Positions 37,769 to 49,292 of a stretch of DNA of 64,000 bases are shown here, in pieces (within the stretch, counting starts at the first letter, position 1; each line of letters opens with the position of its first letter). A model generated the notes under the pieces. It was given only the letters and a program-made list of their open reading frames with translations. It did no database searches and was not told where the DNA came from. This DNA comes from Paulinella micropora (lineage: Eukaryota > Cercozoa > Imbricatea > Euglyphida), in the NCBI GenBank assembly GCA_009731375.1, contig BJOX01000208.1, forward strand, positions 138,901 to 202,900, written 5' to 3'. Position numbers and translations under genes: made by a program.

Positions 37769-38977
37769 GTGTTTTGGCTAGCTGCGTTTGCTAAGCTAGC
37801 AGCCGAGTATCTGTCGCGTTCAAAGTCCCTTGATAACGACACCTTAGAAAGATTTCTTCTCCAATCTATCTGCCAGCAGAGCTCGGTTGGTGGTTCTCTG
37901 CAAAAAGAAGTAACGACAAGCTGCAGTCAGAAATTAGCAGATGGCAAAACAACGATGCAGCCAAAAAACACTAAGATCAAAACTCAAACGATCGAAGAAG
38001 GCTTTTTTGACGAGCTGAGGGAAGCCTTGATGACGGACACCTTCCCTCAGGCCGAGGATGATGGCGCAGAGATCATCCGGGAAACTCTTTTGTGGATGAA
38101 GAGTACAACAGATCTCTGGTGTGAGAGTAGTACGATCTTCGCCCGTACGTATTCAAGCCTAGGCACAGGATGTAAGAAACTAATAGCAAAGATAAGCTCC
38201 GAGGAGAGAGGGGATAATAGAATAATCACCGAAGGAAAAGAGCAAGTGGATGATGCTGATGTTGTAGAATCGTGGAACAACATTCTGGGTGTATCGTTTA
38301 CACCGACGTCGGGTACGACGGGGGGACCGTCAGAGAAGGACAAGAAAGCGTGGATAAAGCAGGAGCCGCTGGAGGACGAGGAGGAGGATGAGGAGCAGGA
38401 GGTGCGGCGGCAGGCGGAGGAAGAGGAGAGGCGGCAGGCGGAGGAAGAGGAGAGGCGGCAGGCGGAGGAAGAGGAGAGGCGGCGGTCCGAGGAAGAGGAG
38501 AGGCGGCGGTCGGAGGAAGAGAAGAAGAAGAAGAAGAAGAAGAAGAAGAAGAAGAAGAAGAAGAAGAAGAAGAAGAAGAAGAAGAAGAAGAAGAAGAAGA
38601 AGAAGAAGCGGCCAGAGGAGAACAAAAAACCACACACGCGGAAGAGGGAGACGGAAGCACGGGGCTCGGCGTCGACACCCAGTGTGTCATTCTCCTTGCA
38701 GGAAGATGAAGCAGAAAAGAAAGATTCGACTGCTTCGACGAATTCGGCTCCTCCCGCACCGGCTTTAGAAACACCACCAACGCCTGAAACGAAATCTAGA
38801 GCTAAAGCCCCACGGGGTAGGCCTAGGAAAGCGAAGTCGGAGTCGGGGGCGTCGGTGTCGATTGCGGAAGCGGCGGCGGCGGCGGGGCAGAGGAGGATGT
38901 CCGCAAGGATTGCGGAGAGAGCTAGAAACAGGGCCGATCAGCCAACTAATCCTCTTGCTCATAGTGTCGAAAAGTAG
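37769..38977 (+). CDS. Hypothetical protein with charged repeats and AT-hook, 402 aa
   Basis: It starts in FWLAAFAKLAAEYLS with no upstream ATG in frame; it continues the broken frame before it. Three to five copies of RRQAEEEE/RRRSEEEE (21-base units) lead to a run of about 29 Lys encoded by (AAG)n. A C-terminal GRPRKAK motif near 38817-38835 fits an AT-hook, so DNA or chromatin binding is possible. It ends TAG at 38975, where one extra A (AAAAG) would continue into the next frame. Confidence 0.48.
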   Translation: MFWLAAFAKLAAEYLSRSKSLDNDTLERFLLQSICQQSSVGGSLQKEVTTSCSQKLADGKTTMQPKNTKIKTQTIEEGFFDELREALMTDTFPQAEDDGAEIIRETLLWMKSTTDLWCESSTIFARTYSSLGTGCKKLIAKISSEERGDNRIITEGKEQVDDADVVESWNNILGVSFTPTSGTTGGPSEKDKKAWIKQEPLEDEEEDEEQEVRRQAEEEERRQAEEEERRQAEEEERRRSEEEERRRSEEEKKKKKKKKKKKKKKKKKKKKKKKKKKKKKRPEENKKPHTRKRETEARGSASTPSVSFSLQEDEAEKKDSTASTNSAPPAPALETPPTPETKSRAKAPRGRPRKAKSESGASVSIAEAAAAAGQRRMSARIAERARNRADQPTNPLAHSVEK

Positions 38978-40044
38978 CGGCCGTCCCAGGTCTGGCTGAG
39001 TTGCGCAAGCTTGACCCTACACAACAAGCAATTGCTGGCAACGATTCGATTCTGCTGGGCGTTTTCCATGCACTACGCGCTGTTATCACCAGGCCTTTTG
39101 ATGCTACCTCAGCGGGGGAGAATCTGTACCAAGACTTAGTCATCCCAATGCCGACGTACAGCAATATGATGACGGACTTCACCCAAAAGGTTTCCAATCT
39201 AAGAAACCAAGTTGACAAAGCCGAAAGCCAAATCCAGGCTTTGCTCTTTGCTGCACATAACGCCACCAGAGCTAAGCTACAAGATACTCCCTACCATCCG
39301 TACACAGAAGTTGTGCCCTGGTTTGCTGAACTTACTAGCATCCTCGAGATAAAGGATTTGCGTGGCTTTCTGGTGTTACATCAAAAAATGCAGGGTCTAT
39401 TTTCGGGCACCAATATTCTGGAGAGGAGTACTTCGTACAAGACCTATCGGAAATGTTTGCAACTGGCTCAAAAAGCCTTCCAGGCCTTGATACAGGCAAG
39501 GGACTCGGAGAAAACTAACGATATCTTTCTTGAAAAGCTTTTGGAAAACTTTAGAAAGAGCCTTGAGACCGCGCAAGAAATCTCAGGGCTAACAGGCAAA
39601 AGCGACTAACAAATTCTTAGCCTTACCGGCAATGCCCGGAACAATGAATGGCTCAAAGCGGAAGACTATGCCATTTACGCCGCTCTGGACTACTGCCTGC
39701 ACACTAATGAGCGGATGATTGATAATGTTAAGTACAGAGTTCTTGGAGCGGTACAAGCGAATGCGAACCGATACTTTTTACTTGTTCTCTCGGGCGGCGG
39801 TGCTGATAAGAGCTCTGAAATGAGGGTCATGGCAACATCTGCTTATTTTGCACAAGAGAAGGATGATGCTGATTGGGACAAGAACAGATGGCTGCTGTGT
39901 CCGGAGTTCTCGGCTACTTTTTCGACCTTGCGACTGAAAGGAGCGCTGCAGGGACAAACACAACCTGAGCTAACTCCTCTGGTACTCCACCAGTGTCATG
40001 TTAGGCTCTCTTTTGCTATCTCTAAGAAGAATGGACTTGGGTAG
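38971..40044 (+). pseudogene. Hypothetical protein, C-terminal part, in-frame TAA
   Basis: From about 38971 a new frame reads KVAAVPGLAELRKLDPTQQA. It stays protein-like (NMMTDFTQKVSNLRNQVDKA, helical) to a TAA at 39607, and then resumes in the same frame (NARNNEWLKAEDYAIYAALD) to 40044. A single -1 shift at AAAAG and one stop separate it from the AT-hook ORF. No domain is recognised. Confidence 0.45.
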
Positions 40045-40852
40045 TATTTTAACAGATATGGAGTCCAAAGCCGTGTCTCTTTCCTATGGCTAGTTCATTA
40101 GTCAAGAGGGAAGGGACCAACCTCAAGACTTCTTGCAGTGCCCGGGTGTAACTAGCGTAATTAGAGGCCTGATTGCCAAACGCCTCTTCCGTTGCTAGCT
40201 CAAGGTTTTGGTAAGCTTTGGTTTCTAGAGAAGGTTGTGATTGATACACGGGAAAAGACCCTGCCTTACCCTCCGTGAGGTGCGACGGCCCTGAAGGTAT
40301 CTTGACGGGCTAGTAGTTGGTGTTCCACCAGGGGTCGGAATAGCTTCGGGCTAACTATGTTGACGCGCAGCAATGCCCGTCGATGTGGTTGGCATTGCAC
40401 ATTATACCCACCTCCTCTCGAGTTGCACACCCGCCTCCCGCGGCAATGGCATGAGTGGTGTATGATAAGTTATTCCCCACAGAGTGTCTTAGATATTATG
40501 CTCGCTCTTGTTTGCTCTTTGTTTGGATGGAAGGGGCTCTAAGGCACCCGACGGCCCTACGTATACATAAGCATATCTATACCAATAAGAAATATAGCAT
40601 GTCCCTATTTACATACCGCCGCAAATCGCGCAGTACGGCGAGGGTGGAACACGCGGACAGCAAAGATGACCGGCGCATGGGTGCACCCGCGTTGTCACGC
40701 TGTTGACCAGCGTTTGAAAACGAGCAGAGAGTCGAACACCGACACGAGAACAACACACACATAGCACATTGCTCGTTGTGCTTGGGCTGACATATAGATA
40801 CATATACATACGAACTCACGGACATATACGTGATATAGGCACCTAGCGGTGT

Positions 40853-41308
40853 ATGTTTGGCACCGAACATCTGGTGGAGCAGTATCTGGGATTCCTCCTG
40901 GCGTCGGTCCTGGTGATACTGATAGTACACCTAGGATTACGGACGATCGCGGGAGAAGGGCAACGGCTCCCTCCATCCGCGCGGGATAGTCCGGCCGGAA
41001 CGACCCCGGCAGCTAGCCCGGTGGCGGACCGGCGTCGCGAAGCGGAGCAGCTGGACGAACCAGACCCATCTGAGGAAGCGAACTTCAGGTGCGGTCACAT
41101 ACATACCTCACCAGAGGGGACACCCCACATCACAATGACCACTCTGAGCAGTGGCGCAAACAACCTCGCAAGCAAGGGCGCACAGGGAAACGAAACCCTG
41201 CAGCGCAACCTTGGCGGTCCCAATACACCGCTCACACCCGCTCAACCTTCAGGTGGCACAACTCAGGCTAGTGTTGTGACACACCGAAATCCCCACGGGG
41301 AAAGCTGA
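40853..41308 (+). CDS. Hypothetical protein with N-terminal hydrophobic helix, 151 aa
   Basis: ATG start; YLGFLLASVLVILIVHLGL is a likely membrane segment at about residues 11-29. The rest is polar, Pro/Thr/Gly-rich. It stops 13 bases before the next ORF and is in a different frame. Position between RT and 3' LTR recalls extra ORFs of large LTR elements, but there is no homology I can name. Confidence 0.5.
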   Translation: MFGTEHLVEQYLGFLLASVLVILIVHLGLRTIAGEGQRLPPSARDSPAGTTPAASPVADRRREAEQLDEPDPSEEANFRCGHIHTSPEGTPHITMTTLSSGANNLASKGAQGNETLQRNLGGPNTPLTPAQPSGGTTQASVVTHRNPHGES

Positions 41309-41321
41309 AGTCGAGTCGGAG

Positions 41322-42899
41322 ATGTTGATGACCCCTATGAAGTCATCGGCTGACGAGGGGGAGGCACCGACTGAGGACAGCAGTACACCTGCATCGCAAC
41401 ACACGGATGAGGACGTCGATCCCGAAGGGCTAAACACCCCTCAACACTCGGGATTTGGATGGATCCCAGAGGAAGACGAGAGCCTATATTATGGCGAAGA
41501 ATTGAGCCTCACGCGGATGGATGCTAGGGAGGAAGCACGCTTGAGATACTGGAAGAAAGTCGGCGATGAGGATGGACTCAAGCCCGACGCTTACAGTGAC
41601 AAGCTGAACCCGCCCGAAGAGAAGCGGCCCGATGAGCGGCCACGGCCCACGGATCCGGCGTACCAGCATCACCGCTGCCCGCCACCGGAGCCGACGGCAC
41701 ATTGGGGCAGGGACGAAGTATTCCCCGCGTACTTTCATGCCTCCGATAACATATTCGGAGTATACGGACCGATCGACCGTCCGATATACGCGTATTCGGA
41801 ACGGGGCCCGGTACCGCCGCGAACGTGGAGGATTGTAGCACCCGGAGTGCGTAGGCCATATCGCATCGACACGGAAACGATGTTGAGAGGTATGGACCTA
41901 CACCTGAACCAAGACCCAGATCGGGAAAGGGAGGAGTATCAAAAACCGGTACGATACGCGTATGACCCACTGACGCGTAGAGTACACCGGATCTACCCAC
42001 CTTACCCAGATATCACGGATGCGGAGCGCAGGCTGCGGCTACAATGCCCGGCGCTCGCACACACAACCAACGAACGAACGTTCCCGTTCACACCGTCTAA
42101 GGAGCCGTACCGAATACGATTGGTGGGCAACCAGGTTAATTGGGTCCCAGACCCGCACTTGTTCGAGGCAAACCCTCGCAAGATTAACCTGCCGCCACCA
42201 AAGCCTCCACTCGACGAACGGGGCTTCTCGAACTACCTTGACAAAGCGAGGTACGAGCCCACCGAACAGGACAACGTCCTGAGGGTACAGTGTGAAGGGT
42301 CAAAGAAACGCGGGAGAGGATGGGGTCCGAGATGCTCGCGGAGATGGCACCTCACGGAAAGAGCGTATGCGTCACCAGAGCGATACGGGCCTCACCGATG
42401 TCCAGATCACGCATACAACAATGACATCGAATTGATATCCTGCGCACAATTACCGCCATGTTTCGGATGGGATGTCCCACACACATGGGGGTCTCGCGAC
42501 AACCCGTTACCGGGGATCGCTCGGTATAAGTCGATGGACGAGGACCGAATGAGATTTACCAAAACCTTGTTCGAGCAAGCCAAATCGCTGCGAGGATGGG
42601 TGGGATTGGAGGACTATCAGCGAAAACACGCCCTCCGGTTCTACGGCATCTGGGAGGATCCGAGATGTCTACTCGAACCACACGAGCTCAGAAAGTTGCA
42701 GTGGTCGCAGGAAGATATCAATTCTTACTACAGACTGCTCGAACTTTCGGGTATCCCATTGCCCGAGGAGGTCAAGGCATACCGAGCCTACTACCTTCGG
42801 AGCAAACATGACCAACCCTGGGACCTCAGGGTTGAAGAAAATGTACTCGCGTACTATAGGCAGGTCTTAGGCATACCCAAGCCTCCCCTCCCTATGTAG
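41322..42899 (+). CDS. Hypothetical protein, 525 aa, Pro/Arg/Tyr-rich
   Basis: An intact ORF from ATG at 41322. An acidic N-terminus (SADEGEAPTEDSSTP) is followed by long stretches rich in Pro, Arg, Tyr, Trp (RTWRIVAPGVRRPYRIDTET, RVHRIYPPYPDITDAERR, WSQEDINSYYRLLELSGIPL). The codon content is clearly protein-like. The next frame (42898-43515) continues the same style, so the gene was probably about 730 codons with one frameshift near 42890, or has a tiny intron. Function unknown. Confidence 0.62.
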   Translation: MLMTPMKSSADEGEAPTEDSSTPASQHTDEDVDPEGLNTPQHSGFGWIPEEDESLYYGEELSLTRMDAREEARLRYWKKVGDEDGLKPDAYSDKLNPPEEKRPDERPRPTDPAYQHHRCPPPEPTAHWGRDEVFPAYFHASDNIFGVYGPIDRPIYAYSERGPVPPRTWRIVAPGVRRPYRIDTETMLRGMDLHLNQDPDREREEYQKPVRYAYDPLTRRVHRIYPPYPDITDAERRLRLQCPALAHTTNERTFPFTPSKEPYRIRLVGNQVNWVPDPHLFEANPRKINLPPPKPPLDERGFSNYLDKARYEPTEQDNVLRVQCEGSKKRGRGWGPRCSRRWHLTERAYASPERYGPHRCPDHAYNNDIELISCAQLPPCFGWDVPHTWGSRDNPLPGIARYKSMDEDRMRFTKTLFEQAKSLRGWVGLEDYQRKHALRFYGIWEDPRCLLEPHELRKLQWSQEDINSYYRLLELSGIPLPEEVKAYRAYYLRSKHDQPWDLRVEENVLAYYRQVLGIPKPPLPM

Positions 42900-43515
42900 G
42901 CCGCGAGGCATAAGACGACGAATACCTGAGCGTTTCCGAGGTGCGGCTCGGCTACGGCAGCAGTATTACGTACGGTTCCAACACGAGCATCGGCTTGCGT
43001 GGCTGCTGACGATATACCGGCAGTTGACGAGGAGCGATGACCCGAACACATCATGCATCGCCAACCAGTTAGCCGATCCTGACGAGAACGTTCCGAACAC
43101 ATATCGGGGCCGCGTGAGAGGCTTCGAACAATGGATCGAACGATTCAGGGTACAGGACGCACTGGGTTGGGACAGACTTGTACAAGCCGATGAGTTCCGA
43201 TGGCACAAAATAACTCAACGGTTGGATTACATCTACCACTATCGACATGAGCGGCCGTACTGGAGACAACAGTATGAATACCAGCTGGGGAAGATCATTG
43301 GCCACTTCTCCCCAGTCATGAGGTATATCGCGCCACAGCACTCGGTAGTCGGAGAAGACTTGACCTGGTCAGAGACAAGGGCTGGGAAAGAAAGCCTAGA
43401 CCGGGACATTGACAATCCAGCGGAGGATCAGCCCGCCTGGAGGTGGCAACCACCATCACCGTCTAGCGAAGAGGAGTTCATGAACTCCCTCGAGCAAGCA
43501 TGCTTCGACGAATAA
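42898..43515 (+). CDS. Hypothetical protein, continuation of the 525-aa ORF
   Basis: Open from 42898 in frame 1: RFRGAARLRQQYYVRFQHEH, GFEQWIERFRVQDALGWDRL, LDYIYHYRHERPYWRQQYEY. It ends TAA at 43515. No separate start near the beginning is convincing; the first ATG-like start in the track region is a non-ATG ACG/TTG position. Confidence 0.52.
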   Translation, partial: RPRGIRRRIPERFRGAARLRQQYYVRFQHEHRLAWLLTIYRQLTRSDDPNTSCIANQLADPDENVPNTYRGRVRGFEQWIERFRVQDALGWDRLVQADEFRWHKITQRLDYIYHYRHERPYWRQQYEYQLGKIIGHFSPVMRYIAPQHSVVGEDLTWSETRAGKESLDRDIDNPAEDQPAWRWQPPSPSSEEEFMNSLEQACFDE

Positions 43516-44205
43516 GCATAGACGCGTTTTGAGACCCAGCCAATGGGTTGTATATATATTCTTAGACACTTCTACCTTCGCCACAGCGAAGTAGATACTT
43601 GCCGGGTGGCAATAAGAAAATGTCTGCAGACAACAAAACCAAACAAACAACGCCGAATACGCTAACGGCACCCTTGACACTGGCATAGCGCCCGTTCATC
43701 CCTATGATGGACGAGGATGCACGGGGGTATTGAACAATTGAGACCAATGCCTCCCTGTATTCTCGGGATCACAGATCCTTCGGACGGATTAGGGCCGAGA
43801 CATATGCTAGGGACGAGGAACCTTAGAATTGCTCGGAGATCTGCTTCAAATCAGATGCAGACCGCCCAGTAATTTTCGGATCACAGATCCTTAAGACGGC
43901 GAAGGGATGGTTTGACTGCGACATGATTAGACCGTTGTACGTCTATGGCAGATCGCCATAGAAGAGGGGGAGGAGATAGTTCAAAATTCAAATTCAAATT
44001 TGAACTCGAAAATCTCCAAACTCAAATTTGCATTTTGTAAGCACCGGACGTACAACGGTGATGAAGAGCAAAAACTTAGCGGTCACTCAAGCTACTCAAT
44101 GGGTTGTCTCCACAGGAGCCGATCACCCATGAGGAAGCAGACCCGGAAAGTGCGCTCTCATTTGCAGATATTTACCAATCTACCCCTATTTACTACGGTT
44201 CCCGT
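43516..44205. other. Non-coding stretch before the 3' LTR
   Basis: Contains a TCGGGATCACAGATCCTTCG-like repeat twice (43762 and 43880) and CAAATTCAAATTCAAATTTG near 43989. No gene is supported. Confidence 0.55.
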
Positions 44206-44208
44206 ATA

Positions 44209-44225
44209 AGACGGGGAGGGGGGAT
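44209..44225 (+). promoter_or_regulatory. Candidate polypurine tract
   Basis: GACGGGGAGGGGGGAT lies directly before the 3' LTR, where plus-strand priming is expected. Confidence 0.68.
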
Positions 44226-44604
44226 TGTAGGCGCAGATAGGTAAGTATGCGACCTTTTCTTATACCCCTATACACAGTGATGTATAGAAATGCTATATCT
44301 ATTTAAGATGTAGTTATGTCCGTTTTTATTTATATACTTTTGAGCCGGTTGAAAACGATAATATTACGATTCATAACCGGTACTACTTTTTTAAGCCGTA
44401 TAATATTATCGTTAGGGGTGACACTGGGAAATGCCTCTCTTTTCCCTTTTTGTTGCTTGGCTCTGACAGTCTCCTACATTTTCCGCCATACTGGTTTCCT
44501 CTCTTTGTGGAGGAGGAAGATTAGGTTATTTTCAGAGTGCTGTGGAATTGGAAGGATAAATACCCCGGCTTACATTAAATAATATCTTTTGATTAGAACC
44601 GACA
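44226..44604 (+). repeat. 3' LTR
   Basis: Starts TGTAGGCGCAGATAGG and ends GAACCGACA; partner of 30132-30509. Confidence 0.78.
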
Positions 44605-44815
44605 AAATTTTTTAATTTTCTACAGAATTTTAATTTTAGTTTGAATTTCGATTTTGGTTGGAAATTTGAATTTTTCAAATTAACTGCTATATTCGTTCGC
44701 AAAATATCGTAAATTTTCTCGAAATGTTACAGTTAAATTGGAAAATTTGAATTTTCAACCAAAATCCCGGAATTCCAACCAAAATTAAAATTCAGTTGAA
44801 AATTAAAAAAGTTGT
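44605..44815. mobile_element. AT-rich foldback element
   Basis: Two arms of about 88 bases (44605-44692 and about 44727-44815) are imperfect inverted copies: TTTTAATTTTC, GAATTTTAATTTT and GATTTTGGTTG in one arm have their complements in the other. The loop is about 30 bases. It abuts the 3' LTR exactly. MITE-like or a secondary structure. Confidence 0.62.
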
Positions 44816-46870
44816 ATTTTTTTTTATTTGAATGTCGTTAGCAATATTAATAAATAGCAGAGCGGTCACTTCGTTCATTTATATACTTATATTTCTACTT
44901 GTTGGCTGCAGACTTGTGTTGCAAAGTACGGTGACAACTGAACGGAGGCTTAGATTGCCACTGTGAGTTTGGTTAGCTGAGCTTCGCAAAAACTACTGTA
45001 AAGTATTAATACTTGAAGGATGGTTTCAAATCCAATTTGTACTTCAAGTGTTCAGAATTTACATTTGGAAAAAAGTTTCCTCAGGCGGTCATGATATGTA
45101 AAAATCAAGTCAAACATTGTTTTCGAATCAACTTCCTACCGTTCACTCTTGTTACCTTGTCTACAAATTTACCTTAACGAGTGTGTTTCACTGGAAATCA
45201 GTGAAAAGGGCAATAGAGTGTGAAAAAGACAATAGTTGATATATTTTCTAAAAAGAAATTTGACTTGAGATGATCGTTTGAAGTCATCAAGTTTCTGAAC
45301 GATCGAAAACTAGTTAGTGAAATCGAAACGTCGTGCAGAGAAGAATCTAACGGGCCGGTCAAAAAGAGTGAAAAAGTCAACTGTTATGATTTTGGACTGT
45401 AGTTAAACTTGAGTGCTAAGTCTGATAGCTCCTCCCCCCCCCCCCCCCCCCCCCCCCCACNNNNNNNNNNCCCCCCCCCCCCCCCCCAGACCTAACAGTT
45501 GAGTAGAGTTGCATACAGAATGAGTGACTAACGATTGGTCAGTTACTTCAGTTGTCTCGCTAAAAAAAAAGGAAAAGGAGAAAATAGAAAGATGAGTCTA
45601 TTTAAACCACAGGGGAAGATGAAAAACAACTGAGTGTGTCGATGTGTAGCGCATCAAGTTGCAGACGGAGATCAGCAGGGCCGGATATCGGGATGCGGAA
45701 GCGGGACTGATGTACTATCCCCAACGATAGCTCAAGGGAAAAGTAAGTCGGTAATATAACCAAGCACAATCCTCAAAGAGAATGATGTCTCGTTATATTA
45801 GCTCAGTGACGCAAACACAAAAAGGCGCCAAAAGACCAGGATAAAATTTGCATTTCAGACTTGTCCGGCTAGACGAAATCTACAAACAAGTTTTTACCTG
45901 ATAATTCAAATCCGGGGGTGATGTCCACAGTACCCCCTCCCAGTTTTATGACGGAACTCCGTTTCCGACATAATAATCTTTCAACTGCCACCGATTTCTT
46001 TTCTGACTTAGAGTTATTATGAAGATACATCAACCCACGGATTAGCCGTTATAAAACAACAATGATACTTGCCCCGGTGCCAATCGTATATACACTCTAG
46101 CACATTCAGTATATTAAAGTCTTCCGCTTTCTTCTGTCAACAAGTTATTTGTGCAGTATGTCCAAGTATAATGTTTTATGGTTATGTAATAATGTAACGT
46201 CGCCATCTCCATCTATATAACAACCGGTAGTCGGTTTCCATAAATACATTTACTTTTTGTAAGGACATACCTTTGTATAAATCGGTATCATTTAATATAG
46301 TGTCAGGTAATCAAGTCTGACGACTATATGATAATCCGAAGCTGGGTTGAGTGGACCCTAACCTTGCGATATGCCGATACAAGTAGAGATCGATAGTATC
46401 CGGTGTAGCAGTTCATGTTATTAATATATCAGTTCCTTTGATTTGACTGTAGAGTCGTTAATGAGATCATCATTCTGGTACTAATTCGGGTCGTACACAG
46501 GAGGAAAAAAGAAAACCATCGCTCACTCAAATAGCGATCCCGTAACGGTGTTGTTTTCGTTACCGTCTCGTCAGTCTTCGCCAATTTAAGAGAATAGAAT
46601 GCCAATTCTTGTCAGCTGTGTCTTGTTAATTTCTAGAAGAATGAATGCTGTAGTAGCTTTAATATCTAAGTGAGGTTGTCGGGACGATATTGGATCAATG
46701 CTTTGTTCGCAATCGATCAGATCCGCAATACTTCTAGAGAAAAAAAAATACTTACTATAGACGCCGTTTACGCGCGCGGACTCCTTTACCTGGTGGAGGA
46801 CCTCGAACCAAAGTCAAGTCTAAGGTAGACTGTTCAAGGACGTCCCAAATTTTGTGAGGGATTGTGCCTT
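44816..46870. other. AT-rich stretch, no gene seen
   Basis: No ORF of note. Poly-C at 45434-45487 surrounds a 10-N gap. Confidence 0.6.
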
Positions 46871-46989
46871 GTACCAAGTCAAACGGAATGTCTAGCCCTC
46901 GTGGGTGCTGCCGACGATGAGTCCAAGATGTGAAGACATTTTATATCCCCATGGGCGGTAGGTGGTGTGATAGGCCATACCGGTGTAAA

Positions 46990-49120
46990 TTCAAGTAAAT
47001 TAAATCCACGTCTCCGGCGGTGGGCTCCACGTGACGGCCGACGAGGGCCGTGCACAAAAGTTGTGCCGTGCTCCGTCCATTGTGCCGGCCCGAAGTGAAA
47101 GATGACTGCGTTCAATCCGGACTCGAGGAATCGGAGCATCATGATTCATGCTGGAACCCTTCGGCGTGTTGTCAATGAGCATGTCTTCTACTTTTTCCGG
47201 CGTGAGCGCGTTCGCCTGAGCCCGCAGCAGACGTTGGGGCGTGCGGCTAGGAACTCTAAACAGACATAGGGCCTCGGTGTTGACGACGCCTAGTGGGGTT
47301 TTGCCGTCAGCCAGAAGGGCAAGTCCCGCTGTGAGGTCGTAGAAGGTGTCCGGATCCATTTCATGAGGCGTGTTGCGAGGCGGCCGCCGGCCAGTAGTGT
47401 TGCATAAGGCGCGTAGGTTGGTCGCGACTAAGGCCGATGGTAGCATCGATGAATCGGAATGTATGTCCTTTTTCGCCCCAAGGGGTGCGTCCGTACATCT
47501 GGCGAGGGTCGGTACGTAAGTAGGTACGACTCTGATGGCTGCGTCCCATCACTAATGTTGAATGGTTGAACGCGTCCCAGGGGTTGAAGGTCCGTGCCAA
47601 GAGCTGGTAAGCGATGAAGTTGTATTGCTCCGCTGTGCGGGTAGAACATGCGTTGTACGGACTCCCATTGAATTTCATTCTCCGGGGGTGGGATTTGGTA
47701 AGTCCCACGCTCGTCGTCTGCCGTGCGCAGCAACGCTCGTTCCACTCGTGGGTGGACCCACTGATTGCTAGCCCTTACGGTGGCATTGTCGGGCCATAGG
47801 CCTTGGCTGGTGATCGCTTGTTCCGCCGGCCGGGATCCAATAGCCAAGGTGTAGGCGTTTGGGGTGGGTGCCTGCGAGGCAGACGGAAGCAAATGTCGGA
47901 AAGTAGTTGGCGTATACCTCCTTGACAATCCATAGGTCTCCATCCATGCCAGGGGAGCTCCCGGTAGGGCGCGTAGTGTCGGTTGGCGTATCCATATGTC
48001 TGGCACTGCCAGGACCGGACGGTAGTCCAGGGTTGAGCCGGGCCCAGTTGTCGGACGGCCACCAAAGTGATGGACTCATGTTCTCGGAGTAGTATAGGGA
48101 TACCGATGGCGTCACGGTCAGCTGATGTCATCGGCTGAGTTTCAAATCCTCTGAGCGAGCGGAGGGAGAACTCACCCAGGGGGCCGCGTTCAACGATGGG
48201 GGACACCTTGGCACCGATGGCAGGTATGGGGGCCCTCCTAGGCCTGCCGCGCAGGTCGCCGACGCGGTGAACGCTCCTGGTCGAGGAAGGCACTGTTGGC
48301 GCGGGCCCCGAACAGGGAGAGGATGGGGGGTCATCTGCAGCCTTCGCTTCCGTGCCCGATGTCGAGCTGCGAGTTCGACCTGTGTTCGCGTGGAGCGGCA
48401 GTGGGGGCGTCGGAGTCATCGGGGCCTTCTGGACTACCGTCCGGTCCTGGCACTCATTGTCCGCACGGGCGCACGGTCTGCAGCGTCAATCGTGGGCGCC
48501 GTCGCTCCTTGTGATGATGAGGCTGATGATGACGACGATGATGACGATGCCAAAGACGGTCCGATCGAGGACAAGGAGGCAGTGGCGGCGGCCGCGGATG
48601 GCGACGCCAAAATCGAAGCGGATGATGCCGATGACGACGGTGATGACGCGTAGTTTAGGGAGCGCCGCGTCGACAAGGGCCTGCCTCGAGACTGAGCAAG
48701 CTGTTGTCCTACCAGTTCGTCCTCCTTCTTCCAGGCTGAAGTCAACCAGAATGTCGATGAAGGTGTATCCTGCCATTCCCGGGCGGAGGCGCCCGTGCTA
48801 GGGGTAGCAGTCACGGTAGCCGAAGGGGCGGTGACTCCTCTGGGCTCGGGGTTGCTTCCAACTTCTGCCGTTTGGAAGACGGAGGCGGGGTGCGTTTATC
48901 TTCCAGGTGACGTCCACGATGGCGCGTGGTGACGTTTTTCGTCTGCGCACACGAAGGGTGGCTGACCTCGTCTTCGTCACCTCGCTCGCTTGTCGACTCG
49001 ACCTCTTCGACTTCTTCTTCGACTTTCTCTTCGTCTTGTTCGTCGGCCTCCTCGTCATCTTCCTCGTCATCCTCTTCTAGTTCTTTGACGCGGCCGTCGC
49101 TAGGTCATGAACAGGTTGAC
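46990..49120 (-). pseudogene. Hypothetical protein, minus strand, several frameshifts
   Basis: Reading down from 49120, an acidic start (Asp/Glu runs, then PSSKRQKLEATPS, NLS-like) leads through PIPAIGAKVSPIVERGPLGE and REHESITLVAVRQLGPAQPW near 48060. The frame shifts near 48015 to VPDIWIRQPTLRALPGAPLA and QWVHPRVERALLRTADDERG, near 47480 to HTFRFIDATIGLSRDQ, and near 47370 to EMDPDTFYDLTAGLALLADG. It ends about 47000. Four frames in one direction argue for one decayed gene. No domain is recognised. Confidence 0.5.
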
Positions 49121-49292
49121 GTGGCGATCGTAGAGGTGAGCGTTCGAGGTGGACAGGAGGTCATGTGCAGTCGAAGGGGGTTGTAGGTTGGGACGGCGGT
49201 CGATGATTTTATCGAACTTGGCTATCGGGTAGGACGTTGCCTTCGCCAACGTGGAAGGGCGGAAGTCCTAACTAACCGTTGCAAGTTGTAGA

